Shown here piece by piece: positions 26,503 through 35,266 of a stretch of DNA of 64,000 nt; the first letter of the stretch is position 1; each line of letters starts with the position of its first letter. Source of the DNA: Lentzea aerocolonigenes (GTDB lineage Bacteria > Actinomycetota > Actinomycetes > Mycobacteriales > Pseudonocardiaceae); contig NZ_BBOJ01000003.1 in the NCBI RefSeq assembly GCF_000974445.1, positions 406,266-470,265 of the forward strand. Reading direction: 5' to 3'. Both the position numbers and the translations under genes were made by a program. Below the pieces are notes generated by a model, which was given only the letters and a program-made list of their open reading frames with translations, made no database searches and was not told the DNA's origin.

Positions 26503-27272
26503 AGCGCGCAGGCCTCGGCGCTCTCCTCATCGCAGCGCCCCTGACCCTCGCCCTTCTGGGCCCCCTCTTCGTCCCCGACGACCACCCCCGCGCCGCCCCC
26601 TTCATGCCGCAAGGCCTCCTGGGCACCGACTTCGTGGGCCGCGACGCCTGGCACCAGGTCCTCGCGGGCGGCCGAACAGTCGTGCTCGTGGCGCTCATCG
26701 CCACCGCACTCTCGTACGTCGTAGGCGTTCCGTACGGCGTACTAGCGGCCACCGCGCGCCTCAGACTGGTCGACGAGGCGCTGATGCGGCCGCTGGACGT
26801 GGTGCTGGCGGTGCCGTCGCTGCTGGTCCTGATCCTCGTGGCGGCCATTGCGGGACAAGGACTTCCGGTCCTGATAGCGGTGGTCGCCCTCGTCAACTTC
26901 CCCGACGTCGCCCGCCTGTCACGCGCGGCGGCGCTGGAGATCTCCGGACGTCCCGCCCTGGAGGCGATGCGCATGCAGGGCGAGTCGTGGTGGCAGACCT
27001 CGATCGTCTACACCGGACGGTCGATGGTGCGTACGCTCGCCGCCGACCTGGGGGTGCGACTCACCGGGGCGTTGTACCTGGTGGCGTCGGCCAGTTTTCT
27101 CGGGGTCGGGGTGCCTCCCGGCGCGGCGGACTGGGCCGTGATGGTCGACCGCAACCGGGGTGGGTTGTTCCTGCAACCGTTGACGGTCGTGGTGCCCGCG
27201 TTGCTGATCGTCTCGTTGTCCGTCGGGCTGAACCTGGTGTTCGACCGCGCTCTCAGGAAGGTGCGGACGTGA
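26499..27272 (+). CDS. ABC transporter permease (DppC/NikC type)
   Basis: A 257-aa permease with about six hydrophobic segments. The family motif LGTDFVGRDAWHQVLAGGRT appears near residue 40, and the EAA-like loop is ALEAMRMQGESWWQTSIV. GTG overlaps the mini-ORF stop; the end overlaps the ATPase start (GTGA). Partner of the preceding permease. Confidence 0.88.
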   Translation: MKRAGLGALLIAAPLTLALLGPLFVPDDHPRAAPFMPQGLLGTDFVGRDAWHQVLAGGRTVVLVALIATALSYVVGVPYGVLAATARLRLVDEALMRPLDVVLAVPSLLVLILVAAIAGQGLPVLIAVVALVNFPDVARLSRAAALEISGRPALEAMRMQGESWWQTSIVYTGRSMVRTLAADLGVRLTGALYLVASASFLGVGVPPGAADWAVMVDRNRGGLFLQPLTVVVPALLIVSLSVGLNLVFDRALRKVRT

Positions 27273-28687
27273 GCCCGGTCGTGCACGTCGAGGACCTGCG
27301 GGCCGAGGCGAACAAGAACGTCCTGCTCGACGGGGTCAGCTTCGCGTTGTCTGCGGGACGGGTTCTGGCGCTGGTCGGTGCCTCCGGCAGCGGCAAGACG
27401 ACGACCGGCCTGGCACTGCTCGGTGAGCGGTCGCCCGGCGTGACCGTCAGCGGTCGGGTGAGCCTCAGCGGACGTGTCGGGTTCGTGCCCCAGCAACCCG
27501 CGTCCGCGCTCAACCCGGTGCGCAGGCTGGGCTCGGTGTTCCGGGAGATCGCGGCGCTGCACGACGGTGATCCCGAAGATCTCGTCGGCACGGCGCTGCG
27601 CCGGGCGCGGGTGCCGGCCGACCTGCTGCGGCGCTACCCGCACCAGCTCTCCGGCGGTCAGCAGCAACGGGTCGTGCTCGCCCAGGCGCTGGTCGGCGAC
27701 CCGGCGGTCCTGGTGGCCGACGAACCCACCACCGGGCAGGACGCCCTGACCCGCAACGAGGTCGTCGGTGAGCTCGCCGCCGTCGTCGCGCAGGGCGTGG
27801 CGCTGGTGCTGCTGACCCACGACGTCGAGGTGGTGCGGGCGCTCGCCGACGAGATCGTGGTGCTGCGCGCCGGACGCGTCGTCGAAGCCGGACCGGCGAA
27901 CGAACTCCTGACCGACCCGCGCGACGACTACACCCGCGCGTTGCTCGACACCGTGCCGCCGGCACCCACCACTACACCGGAACAGGCGCCACGGTTGCGG
28001 GTGCGCGGCCTGACTGCCCTGTACCGCAACGCGACCGTCCTGCACGACGTCGAGTTGGAGGTCGGCGAACGGCTGGCGGTCGTCGGGCGGTCCGGCAGCG
28101 GCAAGACCACCCTCGGCCGGTGCCTCGCCGGTCTGCACCAGCAGGCCAGCGGCGAGGTGCTGCTGCACGACCGGCTGCTCGCCCGGTCGCTGCGCCGCCG
28201 GTCGCGGGCGGAACTGGCCGCCGTGCAGTACGTGTTCCAGGACGCGCGGGGGTCGTTCGACGAGCACCGGCCAGTGCTGGACCAGGTCGCCAGGACGGCG
28301 GTGCGGCTGCGCGGAGTGCGTCCCGCCGACGCCCGTGCCGCAGCACTCACCGCCCTGAACCGCGTCGGACTGGCCCAGGAGACGGTGCTGCGCCGGCCGC
28401 GGGGCCTGTCCGGCGGCGAGCTCCAGCGGGCCGCGCTGGTGCGCGCCCTGCTCGCCGAACCCGAGGTGCTCGTGTGCGACGAGATCACCTCGGGCCTGGA
28501 CGCGGTGACCCGCGCCGGGCTGCTCGACCTGCTCGCGGGCGTGCCGTGCGCGCTCGTGCTGATCAGCCACGACCTCGACGTCGTGGCCCGCCTCGCCGAC
28601 CGGGTGGTCGTGCTCCACGAAGGACGTGTCGTCGCACACGGCCCGGTGGAGACGACCCTCGACGGCGCCGAAGAGAGGATGAAGTGA
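27269..28687 (+). CDS. ABC transporter ATPase with two fused nucleotide-binding domains
   Basis: A 472-aa fusion of DppD- and DppF-like ATPases. Domain 1 has Walker A GASGSGKTT, signature LSGGQQQR and Walker B VLVADEPTT; domain 2 has Walker A GRSGSGKTT, signature LSGGELQR and Walker B VLVCDEIT. Both are complete. In many oligopeptide/nickel systems these are two separate genes. GTGA overlaps at both ends. Powers the importer formed with the two permeases. Confidence 0.92.
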   Translation: MSPVVHVEDLRAEANKNVLLDGVSFALSAGRVLALVGASGSGKTTTGLALLGERSPGVTVSGRVSLSGRVGFVPQQPASALNPVRRLGSVFREIAALHDGDPEDLVGTALRRARVPADLLRRYPHQLSGGQQQRVVLAQALVGDPAVLVADEPTTGQDALTRNEVVGELAAVVAQGVALVLLTHDVEVVRALADEIVVLRAGRVVEAGPANELLTDPRDDYTRALLDTVPPAPTTTPEQAPRLRVRGLTALYRNATVLHDVELEVGERLAVVGRSGSGKTTLGRCLAGLHQQASGEVLLHDRLLARSLRRRSRAELAAVQYVFQDARGSFDEHRPVLDQVARTAVRLRGVRPADARAAALTALNRVGLAQETVLRRPRGLSGGELQRAALVRALLAEPEVLVCDEITSGLDAVTRAGLLDLLAGVPCALVLISHDLDVVARLADRVVVLHEGRVVAHGPVETTLDGAEERMK

Positions 28688-29244
28688 TCAAGCACCACAA
28701 GGGGTCCCACGAGGTGCGGCTGGCGACCCACGCCGACCTGCCGGGCGCCCGCAGCGTCATGCTGGACACCTTCTACCGCGAGTTCGGTCACGGCTACCGC
28801 CCCCAGTGGCACACGGACGTGATCGACCTGGCCGGCACCTACCTGGACACCCCCAGGCACGCGCTGTTCGTCGCGGTGGACGGCGACGAGGTCGTGGGCA
28901 CCACAGCCGTGCGGGCCCAGGGACCGGCCAGCCCGCCCCACCCGGCCTGGCTCGCCGAGCGCTACTCGGGCGACCGGACAGCGCAGCTGTTCCGGGTGTA
29001 CGTCCGGCCGTCGCACCGCCGCCGCGGCCTCGCCCGTGCCCTCGTCGACGCCGCGGTCGGGTTCATCGCCGAAACCCCCGGCTACGAACAGATCTACCTG
29101 CACACGGACACCCGAGTGCCCGGCGCGGAAGCGTTCTGGCGCTCGGTCGCGGTCGAGGTGTGCGACGCGCGCGACGGAGATCCCGAGCGCAACCAGACCG
29201 TGCACTTCGAGATTCCCGTACCGGCACTGGCCGAACTGAGGTGA
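28684..29244 (+). CDS. GNAT-family N-acetyltransferase
   Basis: A 186-aa GNAT protein. The acetyl-CoA site is RVYVRPSHRRRGLARALVD (near residues 104-122), preceded by a conserved beta strand carrying VDGDEVVGTTAV. GTGA overlaps with both neighbours. It could acylate a metallophore intermediate or inactivate an intracellular form; no specific substrate is indicated. Confidence 0.82.
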   Translation: MIKHHKGSHEVRLATHADLPGARSVMLDTFYREFGHGYRPQWHTDVIDLAGTYLDTPRHALFVAVDGDEVVGTTAVRAQGPASPPHPAWLAERYSGDRTAQLFRVYVRPSHRRRGLARALVDAAVGFIAETPGYEQIYLHTDTRVPGAEAFWRSVAVEVCDARDGDPERNQTVHFEIPVPALAELR

Positions 29245-29660
29245 CGCACGTCGTGGGTGGAAAACGCACTGCTCGCAACGGTTTCCACCCACGACCGCTG
29301 TCGCCCAGCACACGGTTCGTGCTCACGGCTCTCGGGCGCGAAGACACGTTCGTCAGCACGAGCGAGCTCCACCAGCGGATCCACGACCTCGGCCACCCGC
29401 TGGGAACGTCCACTGTGTACAGAGCGCTCCGGCGTCTCCGTGAGCGCGGCCTGGTCGACGTCGTGGTCGACGAGCACGGTGAACGCCGCTACCGCCGGTG
29501 CTCGGACCGTCCCCACCACCACCTGGTCTGCTCGGCGTGCCACCGCACGATCGAGATCCCGGCGAGCTCGGCCCCTCTCCCGGCGTGGACACCCGCCGAG
29601 GGCTACACGGACGTGCTCGTGCGCGTGACGATCACGGGCACGTGCGGCGAGTGCACGTGA
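29241..29660 (+). CDS. Fur-family metalloregulator, probably Zur-like
   Basis: A 139-aa Fur-fold repressor. The winged helix includes TSTVYRALRRLRERGLVD, the regulatory metal region is DRPHHHLVCSACHR, and a structural zinc site is formed by CSAC with CGEC at the C-terminus. GTG overlaps the GNAT stop. It closes the operon and most likely represses it through the palindrome at 17756-17774. Zn versus Fe or Ni specificity is inferred from the AATGAT-type box and the His-rich divergent gene. Confidence 0.85.
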   Translation: MTHVVGGKRTARNGFHPRPLSPSTRFVLTALGREDTFVSTSELHQRIHDLGHPLGTSTVYRALRRLRERGLVDVVVDEHGERRYRRCSDRPHHHLVCSACHRTIEIPASSAPLPAWTPAEGYTDVLVRVTITGTCGECT

Positions 29661-29760
29661 TGATCAAGCGGTGCCGATGACGTCGTCGAAGCGGGCGTGG
29701 CGCACGTGAACCGCACTCGGCACACTGACGGTTTTCCGTTCGAGCCGAAGGACTGCAGCC

Positions 29761-30060
29761 GTGCCCGACCGACCTGAGATCGTCTGCCTCTGCGGCTCCA
29801 CCCGGTTCGTCGACGAGCTGCGTGCGGCGAACCGCGAGCTGACTCTCGCGGGCGTCATCGTCGTCGCGCCGAGCGAACCAGGCGATTCGATCACCACCGA
29901 GCAGCGGGCCGTGGTGAACGCCCTCCACCTGCGCAAGATCGACCTGGCTGACCGGGTTCTGGTCGTCAACCCCGGCGGCTACATCGGCGAGTCCACGAGC
30001 AGGGAGATCGCCCACGCCTTCGCGACCGGCAAGCCGATCTCGTTCACCGACCCCGTCTGA
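29761..30060 (+). CDS. Small nucleoside 2-deoxyribosyltransferase-like protein (DUF4406 type)
   Basis: A 99-aa protein with the Rossmann-like start IVCLCGSTRFVDEL and ADRVLVVNPGGYIGESTSREI, the layout of nucleoside 2-deoxyribosyltransferase-related small proteins. GTG start with AAGGA about 12 bases upstream. It stands alone after the metallophore operon and converges with the LuxR-type gene. Enzymatic activity is not established for most of these. Confidence 0.65.
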   Translation: MPDRPEIVCLCGSTRFVDELRAANRELTLAGVIVVAPSEPGDSITTEQRAVVNALHLRKIDLADRVLVVNPGGYIGESTSREIAHAFATGKPISFTDPV

Positions 30061-30070
30061 CCGGCACGGC

Positions 30071-32377
30071 CTACGACCGGTGCTCCGACACCCAGGTCGC
30101 GACCTGCACCCTGGACTTGAACCCGAGCTTGGCGAGGATGTTCTCGGTGTGGGTCTCCGCCGTCCGCACCGAGATCACCAACCGGTCCGCGATCTCCCTG
30201 CTGGTCAGGCCTTCCGCGATGAGCCCGGCGATCTCGGTCTCGCGCCGGGTCAGCACGCGGGGCGCCTCCTGGACCGGCTCGGCCGGGACCTCCTCGTTCA
30301 ACGAGAACGCGATGGCCTCGTCGACGCTCATCCTCCGCCCGCGTTCGAACGCGGCGTCGAACCCGGCGTCGCCCAGCTGTGCGCGCGCGACCCGCTCGGC
30401 TTCCTCGTGGTACGGGTACATGTGCTGGTAGGTGCTCAGCGGGCGGGCCATGATCTCCCACACCCGGTCCGCCGCGCCGAGCAGCGTCGCCGCCGGTGCC
30501 GCGTGGCCCAGCGCGGCCTCCACCCACGACAGCGACTCCACCGACCAGCCGATCCCGGTGAGGTCGCGGATGTCGCGGCGCAGGCTGATGCTCTCGCGGT
30601 ACAGCTCGGCGGCACGGTCGTGCTCGCCCTGCGCCATCGCGAAGATTCCCATGGACCAGAGGGCGTACGAGCGGTGGAAGCGCTCGCCAGGCGGTTCGGT
30701 GAGCCGCAGCCACTCCTCGTGGCACGCGGTCGCGCGGGCGACGTCGCCGACGAGACCCACCGCGCTCGAGTAGCTCAGCATCAGGTCGAGGCGGCGTGGC
30801 ACGTCAACGCCGGGAGGCAGCAGCGCGATGCCTCGTTCGAACAGCTCGATGGCCTTCGGCAGGTCTCCGCTGTACAGGGCGACGCTGCCTTCGACCCAGT
30901 CGGCGAAGGCGGCGATGGCCGGATCGGTGAGGATCTCCGGGGCGGCCTTCGCGTCCGCCAGGCGCTGCAGGGCCACGTCGAACTCGCCGTCCGCGGACGC
31001 CAGGCTGCCGTCGGTGAGCGCAGCCGCGGCACGGACGGCGGACGGAGGGGCGGGCCGGTCGAGTGCGCGCGCGAGCCACAGGCGGCCCTCCCTCGCCCAG
31101 CCGCGGCCCCACCAGTAGAAGTGGAAGAGCCCGGAGACCATCCGGAACGCGGCATCCAACTCCCCCCGTTCCTTCAGGCTGTGGTCCACGGCCGCCTGGA
31201 CGTTGGCGTGCTCGCGGTCCAGCCGGGCGAACCAGAACACCTGCCGGGAGCTCACCCACTCGGCGTTGGCCTGCTCGATGAGACCGAGGTAGAAGTCGCG
31301 GTGCGCGCGGAGCAGTTCGGCGTGCTCGCCGGTGTGCTGGAGCTGCTCCACACCGAACTCCCGGATGGTCTCGAGCATCCGGTACCGCATCACGTCGCCG
31401 TGCTGCTCCGCGACCAGGATCGACTTGTCCAGCAACGAGGTCACGGTGCTCAGCACGTCCTCGGTCGCGAGTCCGCCGGCACAGCACACGTCCTCCGCGG
31501 CGTCGAGCTCGAACCCTCCCGCGAACACCGAGAGCCGGGCCCACAGCTGCCGTTCCTGTTCCGAGCACAGGCCGTGGCTCCACTCGATGCACGAGCGGAG
31601 CGTCTGCTGCCGGGCGGGCAGGTGCCGCAGCCGGGTGGTCAGCAGCTGCGGCTGGTCCAGCAGCCGGGTGAGGATCTCCTTCTCCGACAACGCCCGCACC
31701 CGTGCCGCTGCCAGCTCGATCGCGAGCGGCAGGCCGTCCAGGCGCTGGCAGATCTGGGCGACCACGTCCCCGTTGTCGGCGCTCACGGTGAACCCGAGGC
31801 GCACGGACGCCGCCCGTTCGGCGAACAGCATGACGGCCTCGGACCTGCTCAGCTCCCGTTCGTCCAGCCGCCCCGGGTCGGGGAGGCTGAGCGGCGGCAC
31901 GGGCATGACGACCTCGCCCGGCACGCCGAGGCTCTCCCGGCTCGTGGCGAGGATCCGCAGTTCGGGACAGTGCGGCAGCAGCGCGGCGGCCAGTCCGGCG
32001 ACGGCGTCCACCAGGTGCTCGGAGTTGTCCAGCACCAGCAGCAACCGCCGGGACGTCAGGTAGGCGACGAGCATCTCGACGGACGTGCGGCCCGCCTCGC
32101 GCATCCCGACGGCGAGCGCCACGGCGTTCGCCACCAGCTCCGCGTCGCGCAGCTCGTCCAGTTCGACGAGCACCACACCGTCCGGGAACGCCCGGCGCAC
32201 CGCGCGGCTCACTTCGAGGGCAAGTCGTGTCTTGCCCACTCCGCCCGGTCCTGTGAGAGTCACGAGGCGTGACGCCGACAGCAGGCGCCTGCCCTCGTCC
32301 ACCTCGCGCCGGCGGCCGACGAAACTGCTCAGTTCCAGAGGAAGTCCCGACGCCCTCCTCCGGACGACCGTGCTCAT
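30071..32377 (-). CDS. LuxR-family regulator with NB-ARC-like ATPase
   Basis: About 768 aa. N-terminal ATPase with Walker A TGPGGVGKT and Walker B LLLVLDNSEH, then a long helical TPR-like sensor region, then a C-terminal LuxR HTH (LTRRETEIAGLIAEGLTSREIA and the recognition helix VRTAETHTENILAKL). ATG at 32377 chosen; a GTG at 32410 would add 11 residues of no family character, and neither has a strong ribosome site. Members are signal-responsive activators of unknown ligand. Confidence 0.88.
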   Translation of the reverse strand: MSTVVRRRASGLPLELSSFVGRRREVDEGRRLLSASRLVTLTGPGGVGKTRLALEVSRAVRRAFPDGVVLVELDELRDAELVANAVALAVGMREAGRTSVEMLVAYLTSRRLLLVLDNSEHLVDAVAGLAAALLPHCPELRILATSRESLGVPGEVVMPVPPLSLPDPGRLDERELSRSEAVMLFAERAASVRLGFTVSADNGDVVAQICQRLDGLPLAIELAAARVRALSEKEILTRLLDQPQLLTTRLRHLPARQQTLRSCIEWSHGLCSEQERQLWARLSVFAGGFELDAAEDVCCAGGLATEDVLSTVTSLLDKSILVAEQHGDVMRYRMLETIREFGVEQLQHTGEHAELLRAHRDFYLGLIEQANAEWVSSRQVFWFARLDREHANVQAAVDHSLKERGELDAAFRMVSGLFHFYWWGRGWAREGRLWLARALDRPAPPSAVRAAAALTDGSLASADGEFDVALQRLADAKAAPEILTDPAIAAFADWVEGSVALYSGDLPKAIELFERGIALLPPGVDVPRRLDLMLSYSSAVGLVGDVARATACHEEWLRLTEPPGERFHRSYALWSMGIFAMAQGEHDRAAELYRESISLRRDIRDLTGIGWSVESLSWVEAALGHAAPAATLLGAADRVWEIMARPLSTYQHMYPYHEEAERVARAQLGDAGFDAAFERGRRMSVDEAIAFSLNEEVPAEPVQEAPRVLTRRETEIAGLIAEGLTSREIADRLVISVRTAETHTENILAKLGFKSRVQVATWVSEHRS

Positions 32378-32568
32378 ACCAACGCACGGTAGTGCGGTGC
32401 CGTCCGCCACGCAGAGTGGAATCCCGCAACGTTTCGGACAACGTCCGTACGTGTCTACGTACTTCTCCCGATGTGTTCGCGGGCCGGGAGGACCACTCTT
32501 TCTTCATGTGGCCCGGAACACACAGGCCGGAGCAGAACCGGCCGCCGGGTCCACCGGGAGCGCAAGCC

Positions 32569-32742
32569 ATGTGCCAGCACCAGCCGCAGTGCCCCGCCGC
32601 GGCGGACCCGCGCGGCCAGTGGGCCGAGATCGCGGTCGCCCACCCCGAGCAGGGCTGGTACCTGCTCTGCAACGGGATCGTGTTGTTCGACGACGGCGGT
32701 CTCATGCTGCCCGACCACCGCGTCGTCGCTCCCGCCGCCTGA
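32569..32742 (+). CDS. DUF5999 small protein
   Basis: 57 aa, MCQHQPQCPAAADPRG start, then HPEQGWYLLCNGIVLFDDGG and a basic LPDHR near the end, the usual pattern of this actinobacterial family. GGGAG lies 8 bases before the ATG. Conserved in Streptomyces-like genomes, function unknown. Confidence 0.75.
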   Translation: MCQHQPQCPAAADPRGQWAEIAVAHPEQGWYLLCNGIVLFDDGGLMLPDHRVVAPAA

Positions 32743-32937
32743 ACTCGCTCGGGGGCGGTCTGCTTCGTCGGCTGCCCTCAGCGGTGCCCGGTGCACTCCC
32801 CGATGCCTGTGTCGCCTCCCCCGACGGACGCAGGCTTCCACCGGGCGGGCGGGGGTGGACGGTCTGCTCGCCGCAGCGCGCCTCTGCGGTCGGGCCGTCC
32901 GCCCCGCCTTTCGACCTCACGACTCCGGAGAGACGTC

Positions 32938-33081
32938 ATGACCATCGACTCCGCACCACAACCGTGCCCGCGGTGCCTGCGGCCGACGGTGCTGGTCACC
33001 AACCGACGCGGCCGCGAGTGGCTGCACGTCGGCACCTGGCTCACCCGGTGCGGCCGGGTCGCCGCGGAGCTCGTGCGTTAG
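32938..33081 (+). CDS. Small CPRC-motif protein
   Basis: 47 aa with PCPRCLRPTVLVTNRRG near the start and one further Cys in TRCG, possibly a small zinc-binding knuckle. GGAGAG about 7 bases before the ATG. No family recognised. The 3' end overlaps the convergent gene by 4 bases. The 195 bases before it (32743-32937) hold no gene that I can support. Confidence 0.45.
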   Translation: MTIDSAPQPCPRCLRPTVLVTNRRGREWLHVGTWLTRCGRVAAELVR

Positions 33082-33932
33082 GACGGCCGAAGAACCTCGC
33101 GCAGCGCGTCCGACACACCGCGTCCGTCGCCCGGGTCGAGCGCCGCGTAGATGAGCGCCTGCACCGACGTGACGAACAGGTCGCGGCTCTCCTTCGTGTC
33201 GTCCCCGGCTCCCGCCAGGTGCTGTGCGAACCCCGACGTCTGGGCGGACACCATCGCGCTGAGCGTCTCGGCCGTGACGCCGGGCCGGAACCGCACACCG
33301 AGCAGCCGCAAACCCTCCTGGTACACCGGTACCCACCGAGTGGAATAGGCGTCGAGCAACTCGCGATAGGCGGTCATGGCCACGGCTCGCCACTTCTCGT
33401 CGATGACGAGTGAGAGCTGGAAGAGCCAGTACTTCGCGAATCGGATGCGCATCCGCAGGTCGTGGATCGCGATTTTGGAGACGAGATCGGTGAGGTCGAG
33501 CTCACCGCCCCGCACCTTGGGCAGTGCGGCGAGCGCCTGGCGCGGTCCGTAGTTCAGGAACTGACCCCAGCGCGGCGCCTTGCACGTGTACTTGACGAGG
33601 CACATGAAGTAGTTCGCCATGCCGCCGGCCCCTTTCCACCGGTCGGTGAACGCGCCTTCGCCCACGTGCACGTCGTCGTACGGCAACTTCTCCGCGATCT
33701 CGGCGGCCCGGCGCAGCACCATGGGCCTCGTCAACCGGGCACCCGCGAGCTCGTCGCGGCTGCCTCGGCTCCGGCCGGAGAGCTGGTCCTCGATCTCTTT
33801 GAGGCCGGCCTTGAGGAACACCATCGTGGCGATGTAGACGCATCGGCGCGGATTGCGCGGATCCGCCTGGCTGGGCCGGGAGATGTAGCCGCGGAACAGT
33901 TCCGGCCAGTCGACTTCGTCGTTGAAGTGCAC
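33078..33932 (-). CDS. Hypothetical protein with helical C-terminus
   Basis: 284 aa, GTG start with AAGGGGG upstream. Mostly helical, no signal peptide. The middle (KLPYDDVHVGEGAFTDRWKG) and the C-terminal half (ETLSAMVSAQTSGF, SVQALIYAALDPG) faintly recall TetR ligand domains, but there is no recognisable DNA-binding helix-turn-helix. Codon use matches its neighbours, so it is probably a real gene of unknown role. Confidence 0.6.
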   Translation of the reverse strand: MHFNDEVDWPELFRGYISRPSQADPRNPRRCVYIATMVFLKAGLKEIEDQLSGRSRGSRDELAGARLTRPMVLRRAAEIAEKLPYDDVHVGEGAFTDRWKGAGGMANYFMCLVKYTCKAPRWGQFLNYGPRQALAALPKVRGGELDLTDLVSKIAIHDLRMRIRFAKYWLFQLSLVIDEKWRAVAMTAYRELLDAYSTRWVPVYQEGLRLLGVRFRPGVTAETLSAMVSAQTSGFAQHLAGAGDDTKESRDLFVTSVQALIYAALDPGDGRGVSDALREVLRPS

Positions 33933-34062
33933 TGGACCCCCTTGAAGATCACCTCATTCCAGCACACGGGCGGGGTGGCGACAACGTCCTGAACAGGAGG
34001 ATGACGGGGCCGCATTTCGGCCGCCATCGTGGAATCACGGTGTTCGGCCGAGAGGAAACGTC

Positions 34063-34176
34063 ATGGAGAACCTGGTGGAGAGCTCGTTGTTGTCCGCTCG
34101 ACTGGTGGAGGTGCTGCTCGTCCTGCTGGCGGCCGTCGTGTGCGGAGGATGCCGGGAGAAGGGTCCTCCGCAGTGA
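34063..34176 (+). CDS. Possible 37-aa membrane-anchored peptide
   Basis: A short frame beginning MENLVESSLLSARLVEV with GAGAGGA 6 bases upstream. A hydrophobic run LLVLLAAVVCGGC ends in two Cys and a charged tail. It resembles a tiny membrane or lipoprotein-like peptide. No homologue recognised; supported only by the ribosome site and composition. Confidence 0.35.
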   Translation: MENLVESSLLSARLVEVLLVLLAAVVCGGCREKGPPQ

Positions 34177-34200
34177 CCGGAACGGGGCGGACGGTCGCGT

Positions 34201-34221
34201 GGGTCGCCGCGGTGGCGACCC
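34201..34221. terminator. Hairpin terminator
   Basis: Perfect 8-bp stem GGGTCGCC/GGCGACCC with a 5-base loop, ending one base before the sigma-factor stop codon. Likely terminates the minus-strand sigma gene. Confidence 0.55.
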
Positions 34222-35202
34222 TCAGCGATTCCACACCGGAGGGAAACCCGCAGCTGTGACGAGCTCCGGCCCCTCGAACTTGGTCGAGCGGGAGAAGCGT
34301 CCGTCGACCAGGGTCAGCACCCACAGGCAGTCCGCCCGCAGCACACCTGAAGCGTCACGCCGGTAGCCGGCCATCGCGGGCTGACCGTTGGCCCTGGTCG
34401 GCAGCAGCCGGACGTTGCCCCGCGTGGACGCGAAGTTCCTCTCCAGGAACGGAATGCACACGTGCACGCCCTTGAACCAGCTGGTGTGCGGCACGGCTTC
34501 GAGGCTGAAGTCGTCGTGGATGACCTCCCGGATCGCGGCGGCGTCTCCCGCCTCGAACGCGGTGATGTAGCGGTCGAGCAGGACGCGTTCGAGCTCGAAG
34601 TCCGGCGGCTCCAGCCGTTCGCCTTCCAGATCCAGCTCGTCGAGCCGCCTGCGGGCGCGTTGCAGGAGGCTCTTCACCGCCGCGACGCTGACGTCGAGCG
34701 TCTCGGCGATCTCCGCGGCGGACCACGAGAGCACTTCTCGCAGCAGGAGCGCCGCCCGTTGCCGCACCGGCAGGTACTGCAGGGCCGCGATCAACGCCAG
34801 CCGCACCGACTCCCGCCGGACGACCACGTCCTCGGGGCGGTGGCTCAGCACGGCGTCGGGCAGCGGCGAGAGCCAGGCGATGGACTCGTCACCGGGGACG
34901 CGAACACTGGGGTCGCTCTCCGGTGCGCCGAGGCCGGACGGCAGTACCCGCCGGCTCCGGTGGTTCAACGCCGTGATGCAGGTGTTGGTCGCGATCCGGT
35001 ACAGCCAGGTCTTGACCGAGGACCGTCCCTCGAACCCGGCCAGGCCGCGCACCGCGCGCAGGTACGTCTCCTGGACGGCGTCCTCGGCGTCCTGGTACGA
35101 GCCCGTCATCCGGTAGCAGTGCACGACCAGCCCGTCGCGCAGCAGGCCGAACTCGTCGTGCAGCCGCACGCTGGTCAACGGTGGTAGCACCTCAGCAGAC
35201 AC
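34222..35202 (-). CDS. ECF sigma factor with SnoaL-like C-terminal domain
   Basis: About 326 aa. Sigma region 2 includes DAEDAVQETYLRAVRGL and VKTWLYRIATNTC; region 4 includes LPVRQRAALLLREVLSWSA and VAAVKSLLQRARRRL. The last ~120 residues form a SnoaL/NTF2-like domain (LDRYITAFEAGDAAAIREVI). This is the fused architecture of SigJ/ECF41-type factors, in which the tail modulates activity and no classic anti-sigma is needed. GTG at 35202 chosen because the conserved region begins just after it. No obvious partner gene is adjacent. Confidence 0.88.
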   Translation of the reverse strand: MSAEVLPPLTSVRLHDEFGLLRDGLVVHCYRMTGSYQDAEDAVQETYLRAVRGLAGFEGRSSVKTWLYRIATNTCITALNHRSRRVLPSGLGAPESDPSVRVPGDESIAWLSPLPDAVLSHRPEDVVVRRESVRLALIAALQYLPVRQRAALLLREVLSWSAAEIAETLDVSVAAVKSLLQRARRRLDELDLEGERLEPPDFELERVLLDRYITAFEAGDAAAIREVIHDDFSLEAVPHTSWFKGVHVCIPFLERNFASTRGNVRLLPTRANGQPAMAGYRRDASGVLRADCLWVLTLVDGRFSRSTKFEGPELVTAAGFPPVWNR

Positions 35203-35266
35203 GTCACGCTCCCGGTCGCAGGTCGTCAACTCTTCCTTGGACTCCGCGGCCGGGCAAAAGGAATCG

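Noticed and set aside
29673..29725. Terminator after the Fur-family gene (GTGCCGA ... TCGGCAC)
   Set aside because: The arms are only 7 bases with a loop of about 37 bases, too weak to call.
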